Source: Pseudomonadota bacterium (GTDB taxonomy: Bacteria; Desulfobacterota; Syntrophobacteria; Syntrophobacterales; Syntrophobacteraceae). From it: 11,882 nt of DNA. Positions 6,449 through 11,882 of the stretch are shown here, piece by piece. Numbering within the stretch: the stretch's first letter is position 1; every line of letters begins with the position of its first letter. Under the pieces are notes generated by a model. The model searched no databases. It saw nothing but the letters and a program-made list of their open reading frames with translations, and was not told the origin of the DNA. The position numbers were made by a program, and so were the translations under genes. The DNA is taken from NCBI GenBank assembly GCA_023416335.1, contig JAEZHY010000048.1:1-11882 (forward strand), read 5' to 3'.

Positions 6449-8020
6449 TTGGATATCTCTATCCGGGATGTGAAATCGAGACCAGTCCTGGTAATCGGGG
6501 CAACCGGCTATGTAGGCGGACGCCTCGTTCCGCCTTTGCTGCAGTCAGGATACACGGTCAGGGTCATGGGCAGGTCCGTTGCGAAAATCAAGTCGAGACC
6601 CTGGGCTTCACACCCACATCTTGAAATCGTGCAGGGCGACGTCCTCGATCCTTCGAGTCTGGGCCGCGCTGTTGAAGGATGTGGTGCAGCCTACTATCTG
6701 GTCAACTTCATGCACGACCCTGCATACGATTTCGAAAAGGCCGAGCGGGAGGGGGCCTTTAATATGGTGGAGGCCGCATCGGACTCCTCCCTCTCGAGAA
6801 TCATCTATTTCGGATGGCTTGAATCGAATTGCGGCCCGGAACTCGGCAAACACCCGCGTGCCCGGTGCGATGTCGCGGAAATACTGGGTTCCGGCCCGGT
6901 CCCTCTCACACTTTTGCGTGCGGCAACAATTCTGGGGTCCGGCAGCGCATCCTTCGAAATCATGCGCTATATTGCCGATCGCCAGCCTGTATTCCTTTCC
7001 GCTCCGTGGATGCAGGTGCCGATTCAACCCATTTCGATTCGAAATGCCCTCGGATATCTTCTGGGATGCCTCGAAAAAGATGAAACAGTCGGTGAGACGT
7101 TCGACATCGGAGGGCCGGAAGTCCTCACGTATGAACGGCTTCTCGAGATCTATGCTCAGGTCGCAGGCCTCAGAAAACGAATCGTCTTTCATGTTTCTTC
7201 CATCTCACCGCAACTCAGTGCGATGTGGATACACCTGGTCACGCCTATTCCAGTCCAGGTCGCACGACCAATTGTCGAAGAACTGTCACGGGGTGCCGTC
7301 GTCAGGGAAAACCGCATTCGCTCGATCGTCCCGCAAGTACTCCTGGACAGCAGGGAGACGATCCGTCTTGCATTGGAAAGGGTCGAACAGCAACGAATCG
7401 ATGCATGCTGGAGCGACGCGGGAGCACTTCGCCCTCCGGAATGGGTACATGTGGGCGACGAACATTATTCGGGCGGCACGATAATGGAGTGCGGATACAG
7501 AATAACGCTCGAGGCTCCGCCGGAGGAGATATGGGAACGCATCGTGCGCATCGGAGGTGAAACCGGCTGGTATTATGGTGAGTCGCTATGGGCAATGCGC
7601 GGCTGGCTCGACAAGATCTTTGGAGGAACCAGCCTGCACAGAGGACGGCGACACCCTTCCGAACTGTACGTCGGAGATGCGCTCGATTTCTGGCGCGTTC
7701 TCCAGTTGGCACCTCCGTTCAGGCTGCTTCTTCTTTCCGAGATGAAGCTTCCAGGTGAGGCCATCCTTGAATTCCGAATCATTCCTCATGGAGACGGTCG
7801 GACTGAGCTTCAGCAGCTTTCGCGCTTCCTCCCTAAGGGATTTCTGGGACTGCTTTACTGGTACATTCTCTATCCCGCTCACCAGATACTCTTTCGCGGC
7901 ATGCTGAAGACAATCGCACACTCCGTCGGCAAACCGGTACTCTCCGGTCCGGTCAGGTTCACTCCCAAACTGGGCGGATCGTGCAGCATCGGGCCGGGCC
8001 CCGCATCGGACTGTAATTAA
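6449..8020 (+). CDS. NAD(P)-binding atypical SDR fused to a DUF2867 domain
   Basis: This 523-aa fusion has two parts. The N-terminal ~300 residues are an atypical short-chain dehydrogenase with dinucleotide motif GATGYVGG (G17, G20, G23) and NmrA/YbjT-like features: VQGDVLDPSSL, AYYLVNFMHD, IIYFGWL and the LRAATILGSGSASFEIMRY segment. The classical YxxxK catalytic pair is absent. From about residue 340 the DUF2867 domain follows (YRITLEAPPEEIWERI, ETGWYYGESLW, LPGEAILEFRII), resembling START/polyketide-cyclase-like folds. Same-architecture proteins of about 480-500 aa are common in bacteria but have no established reaction. TTG 6449 is preceded by GGGAG (6439-6443) with 5-nt spacing; GTG 6470 is an alternative. 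It has no signal peptide. The ending (SCSIGPGPASDCN) is a short low-complexity tail. It probably binds a cofactor and a hydrophobic ligand, but that is inference. Confidence 0.82.
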   Translation: MDISIRDVKSRPVLVIGATGYVGGRLVPPLLQSGYTVRVMGRSVAKIKSRPWASHPHLEIVQGDVLDPSSLGRAVEGCGAAYYLVNFMHDPAYDFEKAEREGAFNMVEAASDSSLSRIIYFGWLESNCGPELGKHPRARCDVAEILGSGPVPLTLLRAATILGSGSASFEIMRYIADRQPVFLSAPWMQVPIQPISIRNALGYLLGCLEKDETVGETFDIGGPEVLTYERLLEIYAQVAGLRKRIVFHVSSISPQLSAMWIHLVTPIPVQVARPIVEELSRGAVVRENRIRSIVPQVLLDSRETIRLALERVEQQRIDACWSDAGALRPPEWVHVGDEHYSGGTIMECGYRITLEAPPEEIWERIVRIGGETGWYYGESLWAMRGWLDKIFGGTSLHRGRRHPSELYVGDALDFWRVLQLAPPFRLLLLSEMKLPGEAILEFRIIPHGDGRTELQQLSRFLPKGFLGLLYWYILYPAHQILFRGMLKTIAHSVGKPVLSGPVRFTPKLGGSCSIGPGPASDCN

Positions 8021-8120
8021 TTTTTCGCCCGCCTCTTAGAAAATGACCGTCCGCAATTTTGCCTTTCAACTTTGAATCCTGCTTGCGAGACTCCACCCGT
8101 TGTGGCAGAAATGACCTCCG

Positions 8121-8182
8121 ACCGGCAGGATTTGCCGGTATCGCATGTGGCGGTATCCAAAACCATTAGCAGTATGGTATCC
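8121..8182. repeat. Stem-loop and three GGTATC repeats upstream of the L,D-transpeptidase gene
   Basis: ACCGGCA (8121-8127) and TGCCGGT (8133-8139) form a perfect 7-bp stem with a five-base loop. GGTATC occurs at 8137, 8152 and 8176, the last two as GGTATCC. ACCAT (8162-8166) and ATGGT (8174-8178) form a further small inverted repeat. No T-run follows the stem, so it is not an obvious terminator for the preceding gene. It is more likely a regulator-binding region for the transpeptidase gene. The rest of 8021-8223 shows nothing else I can support. Confidence 0.35.
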
Positions 8183-8223
8183 GGCAGATTAGTTCAAATG
8201 TGAAAGAAAGGCCTTTTTCGAGA

Positions 8224-8964
8224 ATGAAATTCATCGCAACTCTTTTTTCTCCGTTCGTTTTGCTCGTCGTCCTGCTCTTTCAACCGCCGGCGCTTGCCGG
8301 CCCTCAAACACCGGACCTCTCCTGGACCAGCCGGGTCATTGCCGAAGCGGAACTTCTGGATCTGGAAAGATCAGACCCGAACCTGGATATAAATACCTGC
8401 CGGGAAATCCTCTCGCGGCTCAATACCAAAGAATCTTTTTATATACGGGATGACATTCGCAACGGCCGTAAACTCAAGGTTCCCAACGATTTCAAGGCAT
8501 ACAGGGAATGGACGCCCCTGCCCGTTCGGCTCCCGGCTGCCCTGCAGTCCCCAAAATTCATTCTGATCGTCAAGGATATACCTTTCCTGGGCTGGTACGA
8601 ATCCGGAGTTCTCGTCAGTGACAGCCAGGCATGCATCGGGAACGCCGGCCAGGACACCAAAGCAGGTTTCTACAAGGTCCTGGAAAAAGATGCCGAGCAC
8701 GAATCGCGATCGTATCCCAACGAATACGGCAGGCCGGCTTGGATGCCCTTTTCCCTGAGGCTGTATGAAACAGTCTGGATACATGCGGGGAACGTTTTCG
8801 GAGCCCGTTGCTCGCACGGGTGCGTGATTCTTCCGGTTGAAAAGGCGGAGATACTCTTCCGCTGGGCTGACGCGGGTACCCGCGTACTCGTTCTCGAGTC
8901 GTTGGGCGATCTGGAAAAGGAAATCAGGAAAAACGCCGCTGCCGGGGCACCGACCCGTTCATAA
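8224..8964 (+). CDS. Secreted L,D-transpeptidase (YkuD domain)
   Basis: This 246-aa exported protein makes 3-3 peptidoglycan cross-links or anchors proteins to peptidoglycan. The signature HxGN...SHGC is complete: H187 in VWIHAGN and C200 in ARCSHGCV, the catalytic cysteine. Upstream elements of the YkuD domain are KFILIVKDIPFLGWYESG, ACIGNAGQDTKAGFYKV and PAWMPFSLRL. The N-terminus is a signal peptide with a hydrophobic core (FVLLVVLLF) and a likely cleavage after A23-L-A25, so it acts in the periplasm. I chose ATG 8224 because it begins directly with the signal peptide and has GAAAGG (8206-8211) upstream. GTG 8200 would add eight residues with no ribosome site. Residues ~30-105 form a helical N-terminal region resembling a substrate- or partner-binding extension. 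It appears monocistronic. Confidence 0.9.
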   Translation: MKFIATLFSPFVLLVVLLFQPPALAGPQTPDLSWTSRVIAEAELLDLERSDPNLDINTCREILSRLNTKESFYIRDDIRNGRKLKVPNDFKAYREWTPLPVRLPAALQSPKFILIVKDIPFLGWYESGVLVSDSQACIGNAGQDTKAGFYKVLEKDAEHESRSYPNEYGRPAWMPFSLRLYETVWIHAGNVFGARCSHGCVILPVEKAEILFRWADAGTRVLVLESLGDLEKEIRKNAAAGAPTRS

Positions 8965-8967
8965 AAA

Positions 8968-8996
8968 GTGAGCAGTGAGCTGTCGGCAGTGAACAG
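8968..8996. repeat. Degenerate GCAGTGA tandem repeat
   Basis: GTGAGCAGTGAGC (8968-8980) is followed by GGCAGTGAACAG (8985-8996), that is, several copies of the unit GCAGTGA(G/A) with a short interruption. It begins 4 nt after the L,D-transpeptidase stop. Similar short repeats occur scattered between genes in some bacterial genomes; whether this one is dispersed in this genome cannot be judged from one window. Confidence 0.45.
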
Positions 8997-9183
8997 AAAC
9001 TACATCCTGCATTGGCTCCCGGGCTCCAGCCGGGGAGTCGATGCGGATTAACTCCAGTTTCTGCTTCAACCGGGGTGATCAGGAAAACACTGTCATGGAC
9101 GCCGGGTTGCGCTTCTCCCGCTCTCATCCCATCTTCTCTATAAATTCTCTCCCTACTCCCGAGATCTAGACAGCTTCATATAA

Positions 9184-9195
9184 GTGCGATCGCAC
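9184..9195. promoter_or_regulatory. 12-bp perfect palindrome upstream of the SDR gene, candidate operator
   Basis: GTGCGATCGCAC is perfectly symmetric and lies 69 bp upstream of the SDR start. A -10-like TATAAG (9179-9184) touches its left edge, placing it near a possible transcription start, where a repressor would act. No good -35 was found 16-18 bp upstream of TATAAG. The central GCGATCGC equals a motif abundant in cyanobacteria, but nothing else here points to that phylum. Confidence 0.4.
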
Positions 9196-9264
9196 ACCGG
9201 ATGATTACTTTACCTCTGTTTTTGTAACCCTCACAAATAATGACCCATCGGAATAGGAGGTTCT

Positions 9265-10041
9265 ATGGAACTCGGGCTGAAAGGCAGGGTGGCCCTCGTT
9301 ACCGGCGCAAGCCGGGGGATCGGCAGGGGAATAGCGCTGGGGCTTGCTTCAGAAGGAGTAAACATCGCAATTTGTGCGCGGGGCGAAGAAGATCTGCACA
9401 GGACCGAGGAAGAACTCCATATCAGAGGCGTCGAGACGCTATCCATACCAATCGACATAACGAAACACGACAGCGCAGCCAAGCTGGTTTCGGCTGTAGT
9501 CGCCCGCTTCGGCAGGCTGGACATTCTCATCAATAATGCCGGCGGCAATAAGCGGGGCTATGTAACCTCCACCAGGGATAGCGACTGGGCTCACTTGGTG
9601 GAACTGAATCTCCTTTCCCATGTCCGCGTCAGCCGCGCGGCGATTCCCCATATGCGTGTTCAGGGTTGCGGCGTCATTCTGTTCATAGCCTCGATATACG
9701 GCCGTGAATCGGGCGGGCCCGGTTTGTCCATCTACAACACAACAAAGTCGGGGCTCATAAGCCTCGCAAAGGTCATGGCCGCAGAACTGGCACCCCACAA
9801 TATACGCGTCAACAGCATCGCTCCGGGATCTATTCTTTTTCCCGGCGGAGGATGGGAAAGAAGGCTCAAAGAAAATCCGAAAGCCATTGCCGAGTTTGTC
9901 AGGCACGACATGCCCCTGGGCAGGTTTGGAACTATCGAAGAGGTGGCAAATGTTGCCGTGTTCCTGGCCTCGGACCGGGCGAGCCTGGTAACCGGAGCAT
10001 GCATAAACGTCGACGGCGGCCAGTCGCACTCTCTCATTTAG
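9265..10041 (+). CDS. SDR-family oxidoreductase, 3-oxoacyl-ACP reductase-like
   Basis: This 258-aa classical short-chain dehydrogenase/reductase has cofactor motif TGASRGIG (13-20), NNAGG (90-94), structural N115, and the catalytic triad S143 (FIASIYG), Y157 and K161 (YNTTK). The C-terminal LASDRASLVTGACINVDGG is typical of FabG-like members. Arg17 after the first Gly and R39 near the end of the second strand (CARG) suggest NADPH preference. AGGAGG (9255-9260) lies 4 nt before ATG 9265, the strongest ribosome site in the window. The Ser-Tyr spacing is 14 rather than E. coli FabG's 13, and no other fatty acid synthesis gene is adjacent. It may therefore reduce another hydroxy/keto substrate. 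It stands alone, with a palindrome upstream and a separate sigma-54-like promoter downstream. Confidence 0.9.
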   Translation: MELGLKGRVALVTGASRGIGRGIALGLASEGVNIAICARGEEDLHRTEEELHIRGVETLSIPIDITKHDSAAKLVSAVVARFGRLDILINNAGGNKRGYVTSTRDSDWAHLVELNLLSHVRVSRAAIPHMRVQGCGVILFIASIYGRESGGPGLSIYNTTKSGLISLAKVMAAELAPHNIRVNSIAPGSILFPGGGWERRLKENPKAIAEFVRHDMPLGRFGTIEEVANVAVFLASDRASLVTGACINVDGGQSHSLI

Positions 10042-10053
10042 CCCCCAACATGT

Positions 10054-10070
10054 TGAGCACGTCTTTTGCA
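10054..10070 (+). promoter_or_regulatory. Candidate sigma-54 promoter of the lysozyme-like gene
   Basis: TGAGCACGTCTTTTGCA matches the -24/-12 consensus (TGGCACG-N4-TTGCA) in GCACG, in TTGCA and in the invariant 10-nt spacing (10058-10067) between the two dinucleotides. The upstream dinucleotide is AG rather than GG (10056-10057). The predicted start is about 10080, followed by GGAGG (10094-10098) and ATG 10107, so the layout is coherent. It sits wholly between the SDR stop and the next gene. Confidence 0.55.
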
Positions 10071-10106
10071 TATCTTATGAACGGACAACCCTCGGAGGAC
10101 GTGCTC

Positions 10107-11186
10107 ATGGCAGTGAAGATCAATAATTTTGGAAAACCGATCCGAAACGAAAAGGCTAAACCCGCGGCAACAGCAGGAGTTGCCGGAAAAGAAGGGCATT
10201 CGTCCGGCATTTTCCAATCTCTGCTTAACGGCTTGAAAGGAAAGGGAAACACCCCTGCGACGACTTCCCTGCAGAACAGGCCGGCATCCTCGCGGATTAT
10301 CAGCCACGACCGGACAAGAGTCGCAAGCCCTCCCAGATCGGGCATGTCGGCAAAAGCACAGAACGTCAATAATCTGGCGGCATCTACCCTCATTGCCATG
10401 GCCGCAATGTCGTCGGGAACCAACCGGATGCAGGGCCTTTATTCCAGGTCGCCCGGAATCGGCGTCCCTCCCGGGGCTGCAATGGCGCTTCCGTCAGTTT
10501 CTCAACCCTCGGCAGGCACGGCCGGCGCACCGGGACAGGCGGCAGGAATCGGCACCCTTTCCGCTCAGTTCGAGTCGGGAGAAAAAGGCCCGGAAGTAAT
10601 CGGCTTTGACGATAAAGGCGGAACATCCTACGGGACCTATCAGATTTCCTCCCAAGCGGGAACAATGCGGCGGTTTGTGGAATATCTTTCCGAAAAGGCC
10701 CCCGACCTAGCCGCAAAACTTCAGGCGGCCGGTCCTGCAAATACGGGCGGTCGTTCCGGGAAGATGCCGGATGCATGGAAAAAGGTCGCCGGCTCGGATC
10801 CCGTCAGATTCGCCAACCTTCAATATGATTTTATTGAAAAGACACACTACCTTCCAGCCGTCCAGGAAGTCTCCGAGCGAACGGGACTCGACGTATCCCA
10901 GGGCCCGAGAGCGCTCCAGGAAGTACTGTGGAGTACAGCGGTGCAGCACGGTCCGAGGGGAGCGGCAAAGATCTTTAGCCGAGCCGTTGAGCGGGCCCAG
11001 ACCGGCAACGGAGGAATACAGCTGGCCAAACTGATCGGTTCCGTTTACGAAATGCGAGCGGGCCAGTTCGGGTCCTCAACGGCGGAAGTGAGATCCGCCC
11101 TGAGAAACCGGTTCAGGGAAGAGGGCAGAATTGCTCTTGCAATGCTTTCCAATCCTTTTATGAAATCAGACGGTTTGCGCGCTTAA
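10107..11186 (+). CDS. Protein with disordered N-terminus and C-terminal lysozyme-like (putative peptidoglycan hydrolase) domain
   Basis: This 359-aa protein starts at ATG 10107, with GGAGG (10094-10098) 8 nt upstream. Residues 1-145 are polar, Ala/Gly/Ser/Pro-rich and apparently disordered; there is no signal peptide or lipobox. Residues ~148-355 form a domain with LSAQFESGEKGPEVIGFDD, GGTSYGTYQISSQAGTM, PANTGGRSGKMPDAW and VLWSTAVQHG. The ESG glutamate (E156) followed by GGxSYGxYQ resembles the catalytic Glu and beta-hairpin of lysozyme-superfamily muramidases, so a peptidoglycan-cleaving role is inferred. A wall hydrolase without a Sec signal but with a long flexible N-terminus fits export by a specialised secretion machine, as FlgJ is by the flagellar type III system. 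The candidate sigma-54 promoter supports this. Phage- or type VI-associated lysin is an alternative. I do not recognise a named family with certainty. Confidence 0.7.
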   Translation: MAVKINNFGKPIRNEKAKPAATAGVAGKEGHSSGIFQSLLNGLKGKGNTPATTSLQNRPASSRIISHDRTRVASPPRSGMSAKAQNVNNLAASTLIAMAAMSSGTNRMQGLYSRSPGIGVPPGAAMALPSVSQPSAGTAGAPGQAAGIGTLSAQFESGEKGPEVIGFDDKGGTSYGTYQISSQAGTMRRFVEYLSEKAPDLAAKLQAAGPANTGGRSGKMPDAWKKVAGSDPVRFANLQYDFIEKTHYLPAVQEVSERTGLDVSQGPRALQEVLWSTAVQHGPRGAAKIFSRAVERAQTGNGGIQLAKLIGSVYEMRAGQFGSSTAEVRSALRNRFREEGRIALAMLSNPFMKSDGLRA

Positions 11187-11211
11187 TTCAACCATCCCGG
11201 TCGGACGCGTC

Positions 11212-11237
11212 CTGGAGGGAGAAAATCCCCCAGTTTT
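11212..11237 (+). terminator. Intrinsic terminator after the lysozyme-like gene
   Basis: CTGG-A-GGGA (11212-11220) pairs with TCCC-CCAG (11226-11233), giving eight pairs, one bulged A and a GAAAA loop, followed by TTTT (11234-11237). It lies 26 nt after the stop. An overlapping alternative stem, GGAGAAAA (11218-11225) with TTTTCTCC (11234-11241), would sequester the T-run. It separates this transcript from the next gene, consistent with the next gene having its own promoter. Confidence 0.65.
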
Positions 11238-11241
11238 CTCC

Positions 11242-11444
11242 ACATCCGCTGTATTGTGTTTTCTTTCGTAGGTCGATTTGCCTCTTCTTTCAAATTCGAT
11301 GAATTCCCATCCACGCAGCCATAGTGGAAATAATTTCGCATCCGGCCTGAAAAAAATTCCTCCCTCGATGATTCCTGGAAGTCCCAATAGCTGCAAGCAG
11401 ACTATAAGTAATTGATTTGACAATTACTTTTTTGAATAAGCACA
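11242..11444. other. Non-coding region ahead of the last gene
   Basis: No supported gene lies here. It is pyrimidine-rich, and a minus-strand open frame at 11166-11423 overlaps the terminator and has no recognisable protein character. Its only clear structure is the A/T-rich inverted repeat at 11406-11429. The region would be expected to hold activator sites for the sigma-54-like promoter that follows. Confidence 0.5.
11406..11433. repeat. 9-bp perfect inverted repeat with following T-run, upstream of a sigma-54-like promoter
   Basis: AAGTAATTG (11406-11414) is the exact reverse complement of CAATTACTT (11421-11429), with loop ATTTGA, and TTTT follows (11430-11433). Its centre is about 54 bp upstream of the predicted start of the next gene. 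It could bind an activator, or act as an A/T-rich terminator insulating the promoter. The low G+C of the stem argues against an efficient terminator. Confidence 0.45.
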
Positions 11445-11461
11445 TTGGTATCATGTTTGCT
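11445..11461 (+). promoter_or_regulatory. Candidate sigma-54 promoter of the 3'-terminal partial gene
   Basis: TTGGTATCATGTTTGCT carries the diagnostic GG (11447-11448), exactly ten bases, then GC (11459-11460), plus TTGCT at -12. Three of the intermediate CACG positions differ. Predicted transcription start is near 11471, giving a leader of about 35 nt to ATG 11507 with its AAGGA site at 11498-11502. The upstream ATG at 11453 lies inside this element, which argues it is not the start codon. Confidence 0.55.
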
Positions 11462-11506
11462 CTCTATTCCGGCGCGTTCAAAAAACTCAAAACGACGAAG
11501 GAACCT

Positions 11507-11882
11507 ATGGGAACCTCACACTCCGGAACGGTTAACGCATCGCAGCTTCTGGCTTCTTTCATGGGAAGCGAACACGAGAAGATAGGACGAGGAATAGCAG
11601 CCAAATCCGATTTCGCTGCTGAACTGGAAAGACTGTACCCCAGCAAGGATAAAGAGGGCCCGGGCACCGATAAAGGCAAAGCTTTCGATGTGCTTCCGGC
11701 GGAAAAGCCGACGCGGATTCAGCGCGATACCGGGAACCGGACAGATGCGAAAACGGTCCGGGCACGAAAGGGTACCCGAACGGAAGAAGCTGCGGGCAAG
11801 AAAGAAGTTGCCGATCCAAAGACAAAGATCCGGAATCTGAAACAGACCGAGAAGAACGCGGAACAGCTTTACATAACTAATC
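11507..11882 (+). CDS. Partial gene: charged, low-complexity N-terminal region, possibly FliK-like or another secreted protein
   Basis: The frame is open from ATG 11507 to the end of the window (125 codons), with no stop. AAGGA (11498-11502) lies 4 nt upstream. The first ~45 residues (VNASQLLASFMGSEHEKIGRGI, then DFAAELERLYP) may form short helices. After that the sequence is dominated by Lys, Glu, Asp, Arg, Thr and Gly and looks disordered (KDKEGPGTDKGKA, ARKGTRTEEAAGKKE). No signal peptide or membrane segment is visible. Such an N-terminus occurs in hook-length control protein FliK and other substrates of specialised secretion. The sigma-54-like promoter is compatible, but the C-terminal domain that would identify it lies outside the window. 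An in-frame ATG at 11453 exists but has no ribosome site and falls in the promoter. Confidence 0.6.
   Translation, partial: MGTSHSGTVNASQLLASFMGSEHEKIGRGIAAKSDFAAELERLYPSKDKEGPGTDKGKAFDVLPAEKPTRIQRDTGNRTDAKTVRARKGTRTEEAAGKKEVADPKTKIRNLKQTEKNAEQLYITN

Larger units (their letters stand above)
8965..9264. other. 300-bp intergenic region
   Basis: No gene is supported here. It holds the GCAGTGA repeats at its left end. A GC-rich imperfect stem follows: CTCCCGG (9016-9022) against CCGGGGAG (about 9030-9037), without a T-run. Near the right end are a -10-like TATAAG (9179-9184) overlapping a 12-bp palindrome and the SDR ribosome binding site. A minus-strand open frame across 8924-9127 is repeat translation and not a gene. 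Confidence 0.5.

Noticed and set aside
8924..9127. Minus-strand small open frame after the L,D-transpeptidase
   Set aside because: It reads through the GCAGTGA repeat and overlaps the transpeptidase 3' end; no ribosome site or domain.
9186..9193. GCGATCGC as cyanobacterial HIP1 evidence
   Set aside because: A single copy, explained by the larger 12-bp palindrome; gene content does not suggest a cyanobacterium.
9852..10106. Upstream extension of the lysozyme-like gene into the SDR coding region
   Set aside because: It overlaps the conserved SDR C-terminus in another frame; ATG 10107 has GGAGG at good spacing and a promoter-like element just upstream.
11417..11454. Sigma-70 promoter from TTGACA (11417) and TATCAT (11449)
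   Set aside because: The spacing is 26 bp, far from 16-18; the TTGACA is part of the inverted repeat.
11453..11506. Earlier ATG for the last gene
   Set aside because: It falls inside the sigma-54-like element and has no ribosome site; ATG 11507 has AAGGA.
1..11882. CRISPR arrays, tRNA/rRNA genes, insertion sequences
   Set aside because: I looked for regularly spaced repeats, cloverleaf-type genes and transposase or terminal-repeat signatures and saw none.

Overview
The window looks like chromosomal DNA of a mid-to-high G+C Gram-negative bacterium. The mix is a PilZ protein, HicBA, a fadIJ-type beta-oxidation pair, a stand-alone diadenylate cyclase domain, an SDR-DUF2867 fusion, a YkuD L,D-transpeptidase and apparent sigma-54 promoters. 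It suits the former Deltaproteobacteria (Desulfobacterota, for example a sulfate reducer or syntroph). That placement is an inference from gene content, not from a marker gene. I saw no rRNA, tRNA, CRISPR array, insertion sequence or phage structural gene.

Layout. (1) 1-1393, plus strand: the 3' end of an ankyrin-repeat gene, a PilZ-domain gene and a HAD-family phosphatase (Gph-like), closely spaced and probably one transcript. (2) 1394-2119: a compact hicB-hicA toxin-antitoxin pair with a four-base overlap. Palindromes lie in its promoter region, and terminator-like hairpins follow it. (3) 2120-5586: an acetyl-CoA acyltransferase (FadI/HADHB type) and a bifunctional enoyl-CoA hydratase/3-hydroxyacyl-CoA dehydrogenase (FadJ/HADHA type), 11 nt apart. 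Together they would form a trifunctional beta-oxidation complex. (4) 5616-6218, minus strand: a small diadenylate cyclase (DisA_N) protein, convergent with fadJ. (5) 6449-8020: an NAD(P)-binding atypical SDR fused to DUF2867, divergent from the cyclase gene. (6) 8224-8964: a secreted L,D-transpeptidase. (7) 9265-10041: a classical SDR of the 3-oxoacyl-ACP reductase type, with a 12-bp perfect palindrome upstream.

(8) 10107-11882: a 359-aa protein with a disordered N-terminus and a C-terminal lysozyme-like domain, then the start of a charged, low-complexity protein that runs off the window. Each of these two genes is preceded by a good match to a sigma-54 (-24/-12) promoter at a sensible distance from its ribosome binding site. 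My working hypothesis is that the right end enters a sigma-54-controlled regulon, possibly flagellar: a FlgJ-like wall hydrolase exported without a signal peptide, then a FliK-like or other secreted protein. This is the part of the window most likely to be under-described.

Two cyclic-dinucleotide systems are touched: a candidate c-di-GMP receptor (PilZ) and a candidate c-di-AMP synthase (DisA_N). Both carry a non-standard residue in a signature motif.
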